A stretch of DNA of 64,000 nucleotides from Balaenoptera acutorostrata (Eukaryota; Chordata; Mammalia; Artiodactyla; Balaenopteridae): contig NC_080072.1 of assembly GCF_949987535.1 (NCBI RefSeq), positions 58,461,878 through 58,525,877 of the forward strand, given 5' to 3'. The notes beneath the pieces were generated by a model that saw nothing but the letters and a program-made list of their open reading frames with translations, was not told the origin of the DNA and made no database searches. This document shows, one piece after another, positions 22,691 through 32,840 of this stretch (its first letter is position 1; every line of letters starts with the position of its first letter). Both the position numbers and the translations under genes were made by a program.

Positions 22691-24510
22691 ACATGGTTTC
22701 CTGGTCCAAACTGGGAGCTATTACCCAGTAATGCAGGATCCAGCTGAGCTCAAAGCACCCAGCTCAGACGTGATGACAGGGGCAGAGGGCAGGAGGCTGC
22801 CAAGGGGAGGGTGGGAACAGATCGCTCAGAAAAGACCACATTTAGGAAAGGGTAGGAGGGGAGGTTCTGGGAGCAGCAAGAGATGTTTATTCTCAAGGTG
22901 AGCAGGCTGTAGGGGTGTAGCATTAAAAGCCTAGACAGAGTTCTGGAAAAAGCCACAGAGCCATGCATCCCATGGGCAGGGTTTTAGGTGGTGTACAGTG
23001 CGAGCAGACATTAAATCACACTGAATCACGTGCAGGATAGCCTCCATCCTCTTTCAACCTTTTTGATGATGTCAAGGAGGAAATCTCAGCTTGGTACTTG
23101 TGTGTTTTTAATACCTAACCCTTGCCCATGTCCCTATTTAACAATGAGAAGCAAATCTCTGCATCCTAGAGCAGGCCTAATCTCACCAGAACATGATAAC
23201 CAGCTTTCACTGTATTTATTTTTACAGCTACCTTCTATTTATGGCAAGTGAATTGCCACAGTAATATACAATTTCCTTTTAAAATGACTAAATTCACTTA
23301 GGTTAAAAAAAAAAGTTCGGAAAAGGAGGCAGTTTAAAGGAAAGGAAAGGAAATGGCACGTAGGTGGGTACACTGCTATAGTGCAGACTCTGACAGTGAC
23401 ACACAAAGGAACAAGCTTGGGAAATGTTGATCTGATCAAGTCCTCCCACTGCCCGGACGAGAGAGCCAAGGAACCAGAGGACAAGGCTCTGGAGGTCACA
23501 CTGCAGGTCAGAGGCAGAGCTGGGCTCAGAAGGCAGGTCTGCTGCTCTCCGGCATGTGCTTCCTCCCAAGCAGGTTTCCAGGATGGCTCACGAGGGATTC
23601 TGGAGAGGCTTCTCCAGGGGAGGGTTATAACTGGAAAACTCAGCTTATATGGATGGCAGTGGCCCTTGCAGGTTGGATCACCAACTGTGAGCAAATCTAA
23701 AACTGGCCCAAAGAAGCTGGTAGCCAAAGGGGCAGCTCTCTGCCCAGTTGCTTCCCTCTCTCCTACCCGGTTCTCTACATTCGGCCAGCCTCACAGCACT
23801 GTGCTGTGGATCCAAGGAGATGGTGGAGGTGAACGTACTCAGGGAATGCAAGGCTTATGATAACGTGAGGTGCGCTAATCTCCCAAGCTCTCCTTAGCCT
23901 CCTTCCAGGTGCCTCTTCAACAGTCTGCGCCCCGGAGTGTCAGGAGATGCTTGAAGATGTGGTCTGGTGTCCACAAGGGCCCCTTGGAGCAGGCCACTAA
24001 CATGTCCACAGGGACACAAACCAGGCTTAGCTTCCAGATGGAAAAAGCCCGGACACACGGCTAATGTGCCTTCCTCGAGGGGTGGTCTAGGAATTACTAG
24101 ATCCAATCAAGCCAGACACCAAAAATGTTATTTTTGTACCTTTTAATGCAATGGCATTTGGGGAAATTAGTGGAAAAGGAGCTGTAACCGTGTCACATGA
24201 GTGACTAATTAGAGGGCCCTGGTTTTCCCAGGACATTCGGTTACATTAATTCAAAACGTGACCTGTTTATTTTGCAGGGTCAGGAAGAAGGCTTACCTCC
24301 TAGAAAGCCAATGTGGCAATTAAATTAGAGTCACCAGAGTTTGCCTGAGGTAACATATGAAAAAGGGCTTGGTGAACTATACAAAAACAGAAGTGACCCC
24401 TGTGTGGTTGTCCCCACTGCTCCCACTTAGGGGGGCATAATTGCCTGCCCCTGGTGGCAGGCTGCAGGTGAGGGCTTTCCCAGTGGAGGGAGGTACCTGA
24501 TAAGGTGGAA
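22691..24510. other. Mostly unique DNA; candidate conserved block 24115..24300
   Basis: 23239..23860 carries frames of about 160 codons on both strands at once, so neither is credible. 24115..24300 is repeat-free, with 'gtgactaattagagg' and 'ggttacattaattc', plausible homeodomain sites. Confidence 0.3.
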
Positions 24511-24511
24511 A

Positions 24512-24602
24512 GGGCACTGGAGTCTGGGGCCATACAATGAATCTTGACTCTGCACTTGGGCAAATCACTTCATCTCTGCAGATTTCTAGTTATATCATGC
24601 AT
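24512..24602 (+). repeat. MIR fragment
   Basis: 'gggcactggagtctggggcc' and 'ctctgcacttgggcaaatcacttcatctctg' are recognisable. Confidence 0.65.
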
Positions 24603-24633
24603 GTGGCTCACTGTACTATTCCTAGGGAGGTGG

Positions 24634-24668
24634 TTGTGCGTGTGTGTGCGTGTGTGCGTGTGTGTGTA

Positions 24669-24705
<37 letters not shown>
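24634..24705. repeat. (TG)n microsatellite, about 70 bp
   Basis: Alternating TG with CG and TA interruptions in the first half and about 15 pure units in the second. It is long enough to be length-polymorphic and to favour Z-DNA. Confidence 0.97.
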
Positions 24706-24706
<1 letters not shown>

Positions 24707-25323
24707 GGGGGGTGGGCTGGTGAAAAGGAGGACGAGAGAATATCAACTTTTTTTCATTTTTGATTTTAGCACCTACAGGTGCTCAGCTGTGAAGATATAG
24801 CCTCAGACAAGGCCTCCCTCAAGGAAGTTGTAGTCTAAGTTGGAAATCAGATATGGGGACATTCAGGTTCCCAGACTGTTAGGGAGGCATCTGTAAAGAA
24901 GACAGCAGGGCATCAAAGAAAGGGGAGGTCCATACAACCAAAGGGCTGTCAGGAAAGGTTCCTTAAGAACTCAGAGTTGCCGAGTTCTAGGCTTTGGAGA
25001 ATTGAGCAGTTGGCCTCTCTCCTCCTGAACTCCCAGGCCTGAGAGTCAGCCAGCCTGATGGCGCTGGCCTCCTGAGGCCCCATGTCTATACCAGAGGGGC
25101 TTGGCCTTTCCAAGCAGTCATTACAGGTAAACATAGAGCTTCCCAGTCAGCAACTTGCACCTGTATCATGCCTTCTAGTTACCAAGCTTTCTAGTTATCT
25201 CTATGACTATTCTGTTACTAAACCTTTCTGAGTCATGGGACATCCCCCAACCCTGCCCATTTAAGAAGAGGCATGATTCAGGATCACCAACCATTAGCCA
25301 CCATTCCAAAAATCTCAAAACTC

Positions 25324-25546
25324 TAAGACTGAAAGGTTTTTTCTTTTTTAATTGTTTAAGACTGAAAGTTTTTTTTTAAAGTCATTATCGAATTTGTTAC
25401 AATACTGCTTCTGTTTTATGTCTTGGTTTTTTGGCTGTGAGGCATGCGGGATCTTCGCTCTCCAACCAGGGATGGAACCTGCACCCCCTGCATTGGAAGG
25501 TGAGGTCTCAACCACTGGGCCACCAGGGAAGTCCTAAGACTGAAAG
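25324..25546 (-). mobile_element. CHR-1-like SINE 5 with a threefold target-site copy
   Basis: The SINE head is at 25534. The body runs down through 'ttggctgtgaggcatgcgg' to the 'tttgttacaatactgcttctg' 3' unit and T-run near 25369. taagactgaaag flanks it at 25357..25368 and 25535..25546. A third copy sits at 25324..25335, separated from the second by a 21-base T-rich spacer. Confidence 0.85.
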
Positions 25547-25553
25547 TTTTATC

Positions 25554-25825
25554 AAAATTGTTCTGGGGGCTTCCCTGGTGGTGCAGTGGTTGAGAGTCTG
25601 CCTGCCAATGCAGGGGACACGGGTTCGAGCCCTGGTCTGGGAAGATCCCACATGGCGCAGAGCGACTAGGCCCGTGAGCCAAATTGCTGAGCCTGCGCGT
25701 CTGGAGCCTGTGCTCCGCAAGAGAGGCCGCGATAGTGAGAGGCCCGCGCACTGTGATGAAGAGTGGCTCCTACTTGTTGCAACTAGAGAAAGCCCTCGCA
25801 CAGAAACGAAGACCCAACACAGCCA

Positions 25826-25902
<77 letters not shown>

Positions 25903-25921
25903 AATAAAAAAACTGTTCTGG
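25554..25921 (+). mobile_element. CHR-type SINE 6 with long (AAAT)n/(AAAAT)n tail
   Basis: The body starts at 25567 (gggcttccctggtggtgcag) with box B GGTTCGAGCCC. The TSD is aaaattgttctgg at 25554..25566 and aaaactgttctgg at about 25909..25921 (one difference). The tail from 25825 to 25908 is about 80 bases of AAAT then AAAAT units, a likely polymorphic microsatellite. Confidence 0.95.
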
Positions 25922-27055
25922 TTGCAAAACCTGACCTGAACTGACATGTATCTCAGAGTCTTTTTTTGTTTTTAAATCTCACCAGTGTAACTGTTCATAT
26001 GTTTGACTGCAGAAATATCAATGTATTTGATTACCGTGGGCCATCCCAGCACTCTGGGAATGTTAGGAAAGACACAGTATGTGTACTGTATTTTATTTCT
26101 TAAATCTAAAAATTTCTGAATTCGAAAATGCATCTGACTCCAAGGGCTTCATTTAAGGGATTTTTGACCCTATAGATTAAATACCTATTTTATAGGATCT
26201 TTCTGCTTAGCGTCCCCTTCACCCCTCATCTGTTAGGAAAACATCTGCAAACACTTCAAATGTCATTGTGGATGAAGGCAGGAAAGAAGGAAGAAATCAA
26301 TTTGTCTTGCTCCCAGGAGTTTAGGTACTTAACTTCTCGACATAGCTGGTGTAAGGATTTATTTACCAACAAGGGTCTTTTGATGCAAGAGAGCTGCGAA
26401 GAGCAGTGAACAAAAATGCCTGAAAACGTCACATGCCCCTATGTCCTTGTCCCTTGGGACTTGGGCAACACACAGACCCAAGTACTGTGGTTGGCATGGA
26501 ACAACTAACACAGGTTCCATGAAATTCACAGAGAAAGGAGACAAAAGCCTCACTGGATACTTCTCCATTGTAGGAAACAGGCACAATTTTGCCTTCTGAT
26601 TTCACAAACTGACTTCAAAGGACCCTGGCAGACTCCCTCGGGAATCTGGATAGGTTCCAAATTAAGTTGAATTTTTTGACTTGTTTTGTTTTAAGAAAAC
26701 ACTTTTGGAAGGAGCTCGCATACATAGCAGTGTTTCCCATTTAGAAAGAAAAATAAACACTCTTCCACTGGATTGGAAGTCAAAACAAAATAATCCCAGC
26801 TGCTTAAGACCTGAGGAAGTCAATGAAACTGCCAAACAACAGTGATGTTGACCACTGTCACCAGCCTGAGAAATCTTTAAGGTGAGGCAGAAGGGCCCAG
26901 AATGGGGGAAAAGAGGAAAAAAAGCCACGGACGGCCTAGCATCCAGGGCTTGGCTCTCATGAAGCAGCACCACAATTTAGTGTCTAAGTCATTGGCCTGA
27001 TTCATCTTTGAAACTCCCACATCCTCACCGAAACACAACGGAAAGATTTCACTCA
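25922..27055. other. Unique DNA, no feature recognised
   Basis: AT-rich, non-repetitive to my eye. No credible frame or RNA gene. Confidence 0.4.
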
Positions 27056-27059
27056 ATGG

Positions 27060-27290
27060 CTTCAAACAGACTTGGGATTCAAATCTGGTTCTATGACTTA
27101 GAAGCTGTGTGATTTCGGGGAACTTACTTAATCTCTCTGGCCTGCTATTGCCTCAATGAGACTAAAAATGGCTATGACACAAGACAGACATGAAGATTCA
27201 ATGAGATTCCCTGAGATCTCATGATTTAATGAGATTAAACACCTCTCACATAATAGGGGCTTCATCAAGGTTTGTGAGGTGAGTACTAGG
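27060..27290 (+). repeat. MIR SINE relic
   Basis: 'cttgggattcaaatctggttctatgacttag' and 'ttaatctctctggcctgc' hold the order. The 3' half is expanded by local 'aatgagatt' duplications. Confidence 0.7.
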
Positions 27291-27502
27291 AATCCAACAA
27301 CTAGTAATTTTTTTTAAAAAATCAGCTTTTCTTTGGTGGACTTCCCCTTATCTTCTCCAGCTTCCTACTAAGAAGACAGAAATAACAGCATCTGGTATTG
27401 AAAACAAAACACAAAATTTGGGTGGGGCTCTAGAATCAGGTAGGCTTGAGTGTGAGTCTCTGCCTGGGCCTCGGTTTCCAGAATAGAGACAAAGAGAAGC
27501 TC

Positions 27503-27866
27503 AAAAAAAGATAACGCATTTTGGGGACTTCCCTGGTGGCATAGTGGTTAAGAATCCGCCTGCCAGTGTAGGGGACACGGGTTCGCTCCCTGGTCCGGGA
27601 AGATCCCAAATGCCGCGGAGCAACTAAGCCCGTGCGCCACAACTACTGAGCCTGTGCTCTAGAGCCCGTGAGCCACAACTACTGAGCCCATGAGCCTAGA
27701 GCCCGTGCTCCACAACAAGAGAAGCCACCGCAATGAGAAACCCGCGCACTGCAATGAAGAGTAGCCCCCGCTAGCCGCACCTAGAGAAAGCCCGCGCACA
27801 GCAACGAAGACCCAATGCAGACAAAAATAAATAAATAAATTTAAAAAAAAAAAAAAGATAACGCAT
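27503..27866 (+). mobile_element. CHR-type SINE 7 (longer, older subfamily)
   Basis: The body starts near 27523 (ggggacttccctggtggc). Diagnostic 'gagaagccaccgcaatgagaaacccgcgc' and a repeated 'ccacaactactgagcc' segment separate it from SINEs 3, 6 and 12. The TSD aaaaaaagataacgcat occurs at 27503..27519 and 27850..27866. Confidence 0.95.
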
Positions 27867-28670
27867 GCAAAGAAAAGACTTCTACGCGGAAGGGAAGGTG
27901 CTCATTACATGTAACTTCTCCCACCTGCTCCTACCTCACCTCGGCTTTTAGAAATGGACAGCTTTCTCTGAGTTATTTATTCCCCGACCCTCTTAAATAT
28001 TAACCACCAAGGTTTTAAATCCCTTTTACTTTAGACTTTAGATGACAACAATTCACGGCACATTTAATATTTATTCTGAAAAGTTTCTGTGGCGGTAGGG
28101 ACAAAGATCTACTTAATCCAAATCACTTCCTTAGCTTCTCGGCTATGACAAGTTGCTGTTTTAGTGAAATCTTTCTTTATATCTATCAGTGATTTCTAGA
28201 TGGTTATCCTTGGGGCGGATTAGGATTTTGAGGACAGAAAGAGCTGCTTCCCCTGTTTTCTTTTCTGTGATGCCCCACGCGGCCTCCGTGCTCTTTACAT
28301 GGGATTTTCGCAGGGCAGTTCTGGGCACCACGGGCTGGGGATCGCAGCCCGGGCAGGAGCAGACACAGCTGGAGGCAGAGGGCCTCTGGAAGCCACTGGA
28401 GCATGCAGCCCAGCTCCCAGAAGGCTGCTTCCCAAAGGGTCAGCCCTCAGAGGAGGGTGCTGAGTCAGCTCCCGCCAAAGGAAACTTCATTTTCACCCTT
28501 TAGGCGCCCAAGGGGCTGCCTTTGTCATTTAAAATACCTTCTGAAAGAAGTCTCTGGGGAAGCAGGCCTCTAAAGGAGCCAGAGCAATTAACCCATTTAG
28601 GGTGGTCTTTAAAGTCTTCAAGTGGTGGAAGGGAATGGAAGGGTGGAGATAAGGAAGGGAGGCAGGGACT
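27867..28670. other. Unique DNA, no feature recognised
   Basis: 28189..28503 has open frames on both strands over GC-rich DNA. No splice sites or recognisable protein. Confidence 0.4.
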
Positions 28671-28790
28671 TTGCCTTGTTGAACTCCATAGCGACCCCGG
28701 GAGGTTTTCCCCATTTCACCTGCGGAGCATCTGAGGCTCTGAGAGGTTAGGTCCTGTGTCCAGGCTTGCATCTCTTGAGACCCAATTTCG
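28670..28790 (-). repeat. MIR fragment, antisense
   Basis: 'tttccccatttcacctgcggagcatctgaggctctgagaggttaggtcc' is the reverse core. Confidence 0.55.
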
Positions 28791-28879
28791 GAAGGGTTGA
28801 CTATGGCTCTGCTCTCTTGGCTGCACTGTGGTCCTTACACAGTTCGTACTGCTTGCTCACCCCTTCATTCCCACTCATT

Positions 28880-29095
28880 AATTATCACTACATAAAAGGC
28901 ATCTGCAAGGCCATGCACCAAACTGTTACAAGTGGCTATCTCTGGGAGGAAGAATTACAAGAGAACTTCACTTGTTGCCTTTCTGCATTATTTGAATGTT
29001 AGCAAGCATTGTTACTTTTATAATTGACAGAAACAATAGAGATAATCGCATTAAAATAATTTCATATTTTTCCATGAAAAAAAAATCACACGAAA
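28880..29095 (+). repeat. L1M 3' end fragment
   Basis: 'ttacaagtggctatctctgggaggaagaattac' and 'gcctttctgcattatttgaatgtt' are typical of L1M 3' UTRs. It ends in an A-rich stretch. Confidence 0.55.
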
Positions 29096-29750
29096 CTTAA
29101 CAAACATTTATTGGGCACACTACATAGCAGGGCCCACTCATCCTCACTTGCTAGGGCTGGGTCCATGCCAATACCAGCAGGCCCTTTGGCTCACAGAAGA
29201 CCCCTCAGTTTGGGGTTTCAGGGGACAGGAAGGTGGCAGGCAGAGTCTACTTGTGGGGTAACACTCACTGGCTCTCTCATGACCCACCAAACCCAGAGCA
29301 GCAGATCACTAAGGACCCAGACTCTCCCTTCAGGCGTGGGACACATCTATTACCAACCTCTAGAGTAACACACTCAGAGCAAGGCTCCTGGGAAGAACTC
29401 TGAAGTGCCTCTAGGTCCCCTGGGGAGCAGGAGTACAGCGGAGTGTAGCTGAGCAGACAGCTATAGGCCAAAGTCCCCCCATCTTCCCTGCACATCAATA
29501 ATGCAGTAATGCCATCAATTTGCTGCAGAACTTGCAACAACGTGATTGCTCTTATTCAGTTAATTAGCAAAGGGAGAGATTAAGGACTTTAATCTCCTGC
29601 CTTCTCTTTTACCTACAAGGCTTATTTACTTAGAAATGAACAAAGAATATCACTATATATATATATTTTTTCCCAAGTAAATCTTAAGAAGGCTACTGGC
29701 TGACATACCTGTCAGCATTACACAACACTAGGAAAATCAGAGTACCTTAG
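29096..29750. other. Unique DNA; candidate conserved block 29550..29640
   Basis: 29550..29640 is repeat-free, with 'cagttaattagcaaag' and a symmetrical 'agattaaggactttaatct' imperfect palindrome. (AT)n occurs at 29655..29668. Confidence 0.35.
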
Positions 29751-29754
29751 AAAT

Positions 29755-29882
29755 TGCTCCATCATTGGCAAGATGGGGAAACTGACGCCTGAAGAGGGAC
29801 AGTGATTGGCCAAGGACAAATAGCCAGTGAGCTACAGAGCTGGGCCTGCAACCCACTCCAGGTTCCTATTTCTCTGCATACT
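29755..29882 (-). repeat. MIR fragment, antisense
   Basis: 'gatggggaaactgacgcctgaagaggg' and 'tggccaaggacaaatagccagtgagc' lie in reverse order. Confidence 0.65.
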
Positions 29883-30018
29883 TTAAAACATGGGCAGCTA
29901 AAAGCTCTAGAGGAGCAATGACACTGACCCACCAAAAGGACAATGCCACCCTCAGGAGCACAGAGGGAGAAGGCCCTGGAGGATGGTTTGGTTTTTGGTC
30001 ACAGATGATACAGGGCTC

Positions 30019-30270
30019 AAGATCCTGTCAGAGGGACTTCCCTGGTGGTGCAGTGGTTAAGACTCCGCGCTCCCAATGCAGGGGGCCCGGGTTCGATCCC
30101 TGGTCAGGGAACTAGATCCCACATGCTGCAACTAAGAGTTCGCATGCCACAACTAAGGAGCCGGCAAGCTGCAACTAAGGAGCCTGCTTGCCGCAACTAA
30201 GACCTGGTGCAACCAAATAAATTAATTAATTAAATAAGTAAATATTAAAAAAAAAAAAAGATCCTGTCAG
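30019..30270 (+). mobile_element. CHR-type SINE 8 (short CHR-1-like form)
   Basis: The body runs from about 30032 to the A-run ending at 30257. Subfamily marks are 'cagggggcccgggttcgatccctggtcagggaactagatccc' and repeated 'aactaaggagcc' units. The TSD aagatcctgtcag is identical at 30019..30031 and 30258..30270. Confidence 0.95.
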
Positions 30271-30282
30271 AAGAGAGACACA

Positions 30283-30581
30283 GATGTAGAGAACAAATGT
30301 ATGGATACCAAGGGGGAAAGGGGGGTGGGTGGGAGGAATTAGGAGATTGGAATTGACACATATACACTACTGATACGATGTATAAAATAGATAACTAATA
30401 AGAACATACTGTATAGCACAGGGAACTCTACCCAATGCTCTGTGGTGACCTAAATGGGAGGGAAATCCAAAAAAAGAGGGGATATATGTATACGTATAAC
30501 TGATTCATTTTGCTGTACATCAGAAACTAACACAACATTGTAAAGCACCTATACCCCAATAAAAATGAATTAAAAAAAATA
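30283..30581 (+). mobile_element. 5'-truncated LINE-1 3' end, cetartiodactyl type
   Basis: 'agatgtagagaacaaatgtatgg' opens the fragment. 'aatagataactaataagaacatactgtatagcacagggaactc' and 'cattttgctgtacatcagaaactaacacaacattgtaa' follow, then 'ccccaataaaaatgaatt' and an A-rich end. This is the 3' UTR of a young artiodactyl/cetacean L1. No ORF2 remains. Confidence 0.88.
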
Positions 30582-30582
30582 G

Positions 30583-30912
30583 GGGCTTCCCTGGTGGCAC
30601 AGTGGTTGAGAATCCGCCTGCCAATGCAGGGCACACGGGTTCGATCCCTGGTCCAGGAAGATCCCACATGCCGCGGAGCCACTAAGCCCGCGTGCCACAA
30701 CTACTGAGCCCATGTGCCACACCTACTGAAGCCTGCGTGCCTAGAGCCTGTGTTCCGCAACGAGAGAAGCCACTGCAATGAGAAGCCCGCGCACTGCAAC
30801 AGAGTAGCCCCCGCTTGCTGCAACCAGAGAAAGCCCGCATGCAGCAACGAAGACCCAACACAGCCAAAAATAAATAAATAAATTTATTAAAATAAATAAA
30901 TAAAAATAAAAA
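30583..30912 (+). mobile_element. CHR-type SINE 9, inserted at the L1 tail
   Basis: It starts immediately after the L1 A-rich end (gggcttccctggtggcacag). It carries the 'gagaagccactgcaatgagaagcccgcgc' form of the older long subfamily and a 45-base (AAAT)-rich tail. The TSD is unclear because both sides are A-rich. Confidence 0.92.
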
Positions 30913-31184
30913 AGAAGAGAACCATCAAGGCCAAAGACCTCCTCCCTGAGTTTCAAAGAGGACAGAGGCTGGGAGAGTTCCTGGTTAGGGGAGCGGGCTG
31001 GGGATAAAACACCTTTCTTTGTCATGGGGGATGGGGTGATGCCTGGAGGGCCTCAGCTCAGTACCCAGAGGAGCTCAGGTCACTTTACCATGTGGCCTTC
31101 TACACCCTTCCAAGGTTAATGCCTATTTACTGTCCAGGTTCCTAGGTGTAAAAGAGCTGGGGGCAGGATCCCACCAGCTCCCCA

Positions 31185-31430
31185 CCTTGGGTCCTTTGTC
31201 CATGTTTTCCCTCTGCCCAGAATGTCCTGGGTTATTAAAGCCCTTGGTTATCTCTACCTGGCACACCCTACTAATTCTTTCAGATCCAGTGAACGCCTCC
31301 TCCAGGAAGCATTTCCGGATTTCCTCAGGCGCAGTGGAGGCTCTTCTCCTCAGTCACCTCCACACCAGGTTCCTATCTCCCTTACCACCTTGGGCTGTAA
31401 TGATCCCAAAAGAAAAGAAGTCTGACATTC
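31185..31430 (+). repeat. L2 LINE fragment
   Basis: 'ccctctgcccagaatgtcctgg' and 'gaacgcctcctccaggaagcatttccgg' are the standard L2 order. Confidence 0.75.
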
Positions 31431-31539
31431 TCTGAGCATTATTAAGTGCCAGGCAGTATGGTGGGAGCTTTCACATACAGACTCTCTATAAATTCCCTGG
31501 AGGGAGGTGGGTGGTGACTGTGACCATGACTAACCTTTA

Positions 31540-31722
31540 CTAAACTCCTTCTCTATCCCAGGCCCTGTGATGAGCCTTCATCACGAGCTGGGTACCATAC
31601 TGCCCATGTTATACTTGCTTAAGGAAACAAGCTTAGAGGCAATGTGCCCTATCCAAAGTCCCACAGCAATAAAGCTTATATTTAATGCAAAGATGTCTGA
31701 TTGCAGAGCCCGTGGATCCTGC
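31540..31722 (-). repeat. MIR relic, antisense
   Basis: 'cctttactaaactccttctctatcccaggccctgtgatgagc' and 'gcaatgtgccctatccaaagtcccacagc' match the reverse MIR. Confidence 0.6.
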
Positions 31723-31964
31723 CTTATATCTCTCTGAATCTCTGCCTCCTTCTCCAGAACTTGGCCTGAAATTTAGTGCCACACAGGCACTTATTAATAA
31801 ATGTTTGCAAAATCAACACACAACCTACAATATTAAGTGGGGAAAGTCTTATTTCCTTTCCTCTTCTTCGATAATCAGGAAATCACGGGCCACTAGGGAG
31901 ATCCCAGGTTACGTCACATATATCACCCCACCCCACCTGTAGGCCTGAATCCCCTCCAGGCTTT

Positions 31965-32090
31965 GAATTCTTGCAGAGAAGTGGACTGGCCACTGCTAGA
32001 CACAGAGACGGTAAGCACCTTGGCCCAGGTCACACAGCACCTGACCAGGGGCTAAAACCTGTGTCTGCTGGCTCCTGGTCAGCCTGGAGT
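31965..32090 (-). repeat. MIR fragment, antisense
   Basis: 'taagcaccttggcccaggtcacacagcacctgaccaggggctaaaacctgtgtc' is the reverse tRNA-proximal part. Confidence 0.5.
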
Positions 32091-32339
32091 TTGGAGCTAT
32101 TGCATCGTACCGCCCCCCGCCCCCCAACACACACACCTCTTCTCCTTAAGAGAGTCAGGGGGGCAGAGCTTAGAAGAGACGTGTGATTATGGGCAGATCC
32201 ATGCTTAAGCCCAGTGGCTCTCTCTGCAGTCAGCATTCAGCCCTGCAGCTGCCTGGGTCTCCAGGGGCCCCGTCTCTGGGCAGTGTGAAAGTCCAAGAAC
32301 TTCCAAAGCCAGGAGCCTTTCTCTCAGCTTTCTCATGGT

Positions 32340-32480
32340 CAGTGGGGAAACTATCCTACTGGTCTCTTAGGCAGGGTTCTGAGGAAGATCCAATCCAATA
32401 AAGCAACACGTGACAGTGGCTGGCACAGTCCCTGGCACACAGTAAGTAGTCAGTCGGTGCTATGTTCATTGCAACCATTC
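32340..32480 (+). repeat. MIR 3' part
   Basis: 'gtggctggcacagtccctggcacacagtaagtagtcagtcggtgc' marks the MIR end. Upstream is poorly kept. Confidence 0.55.
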
Positions 32481-32834
32481 TTTTCTTTTCTTTTCCGGTG
32501 TCTATCTTTGTCTCAGTACCTTTGTCTTACTCAGGCTCTACCTGATCTTTCTGTCTCCTTGTGTCTGTCTGTGCATCTCTACCCCTGCAGCTCTGTCTGC
32601 CAGACGTCCGTCATGGGGATGGGAACAGCAGCCCCCCACCCCCCGCACGCCCCAGCGGCGCAACCAGGCAGTAGCGGGGCTGCCCGAGCCCACCGAGCCC
32701 CCCAGTCCCCGAGAACCCTGAGCTCCCCCCCCATGCGCCAGGCCCTTCCGCCCCTGCAAGCAGCCCAAGGCCGATTAATCAGCATCGCCAACGAAAGGAA
32801 AAAACAAACCCACAGAAGTTAGCAAGAGAGAGGG

Positions 32835-32840
32835 ACTTAC
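32835..32840 (-). other. 5' splice donor GTAAGT
   Basis: On the minus strand the exon ends ...AACG and continues gtaagtccc, a near-consensus donor. Confidence 0.85.

Noticed and set aside
23239..23860. Two overlapping frames of about 160 codons on opposite strands
   Set aside because: They share the same DNA, lack splice signals and domain-like composition, and at this GC content such frames arise by chance.
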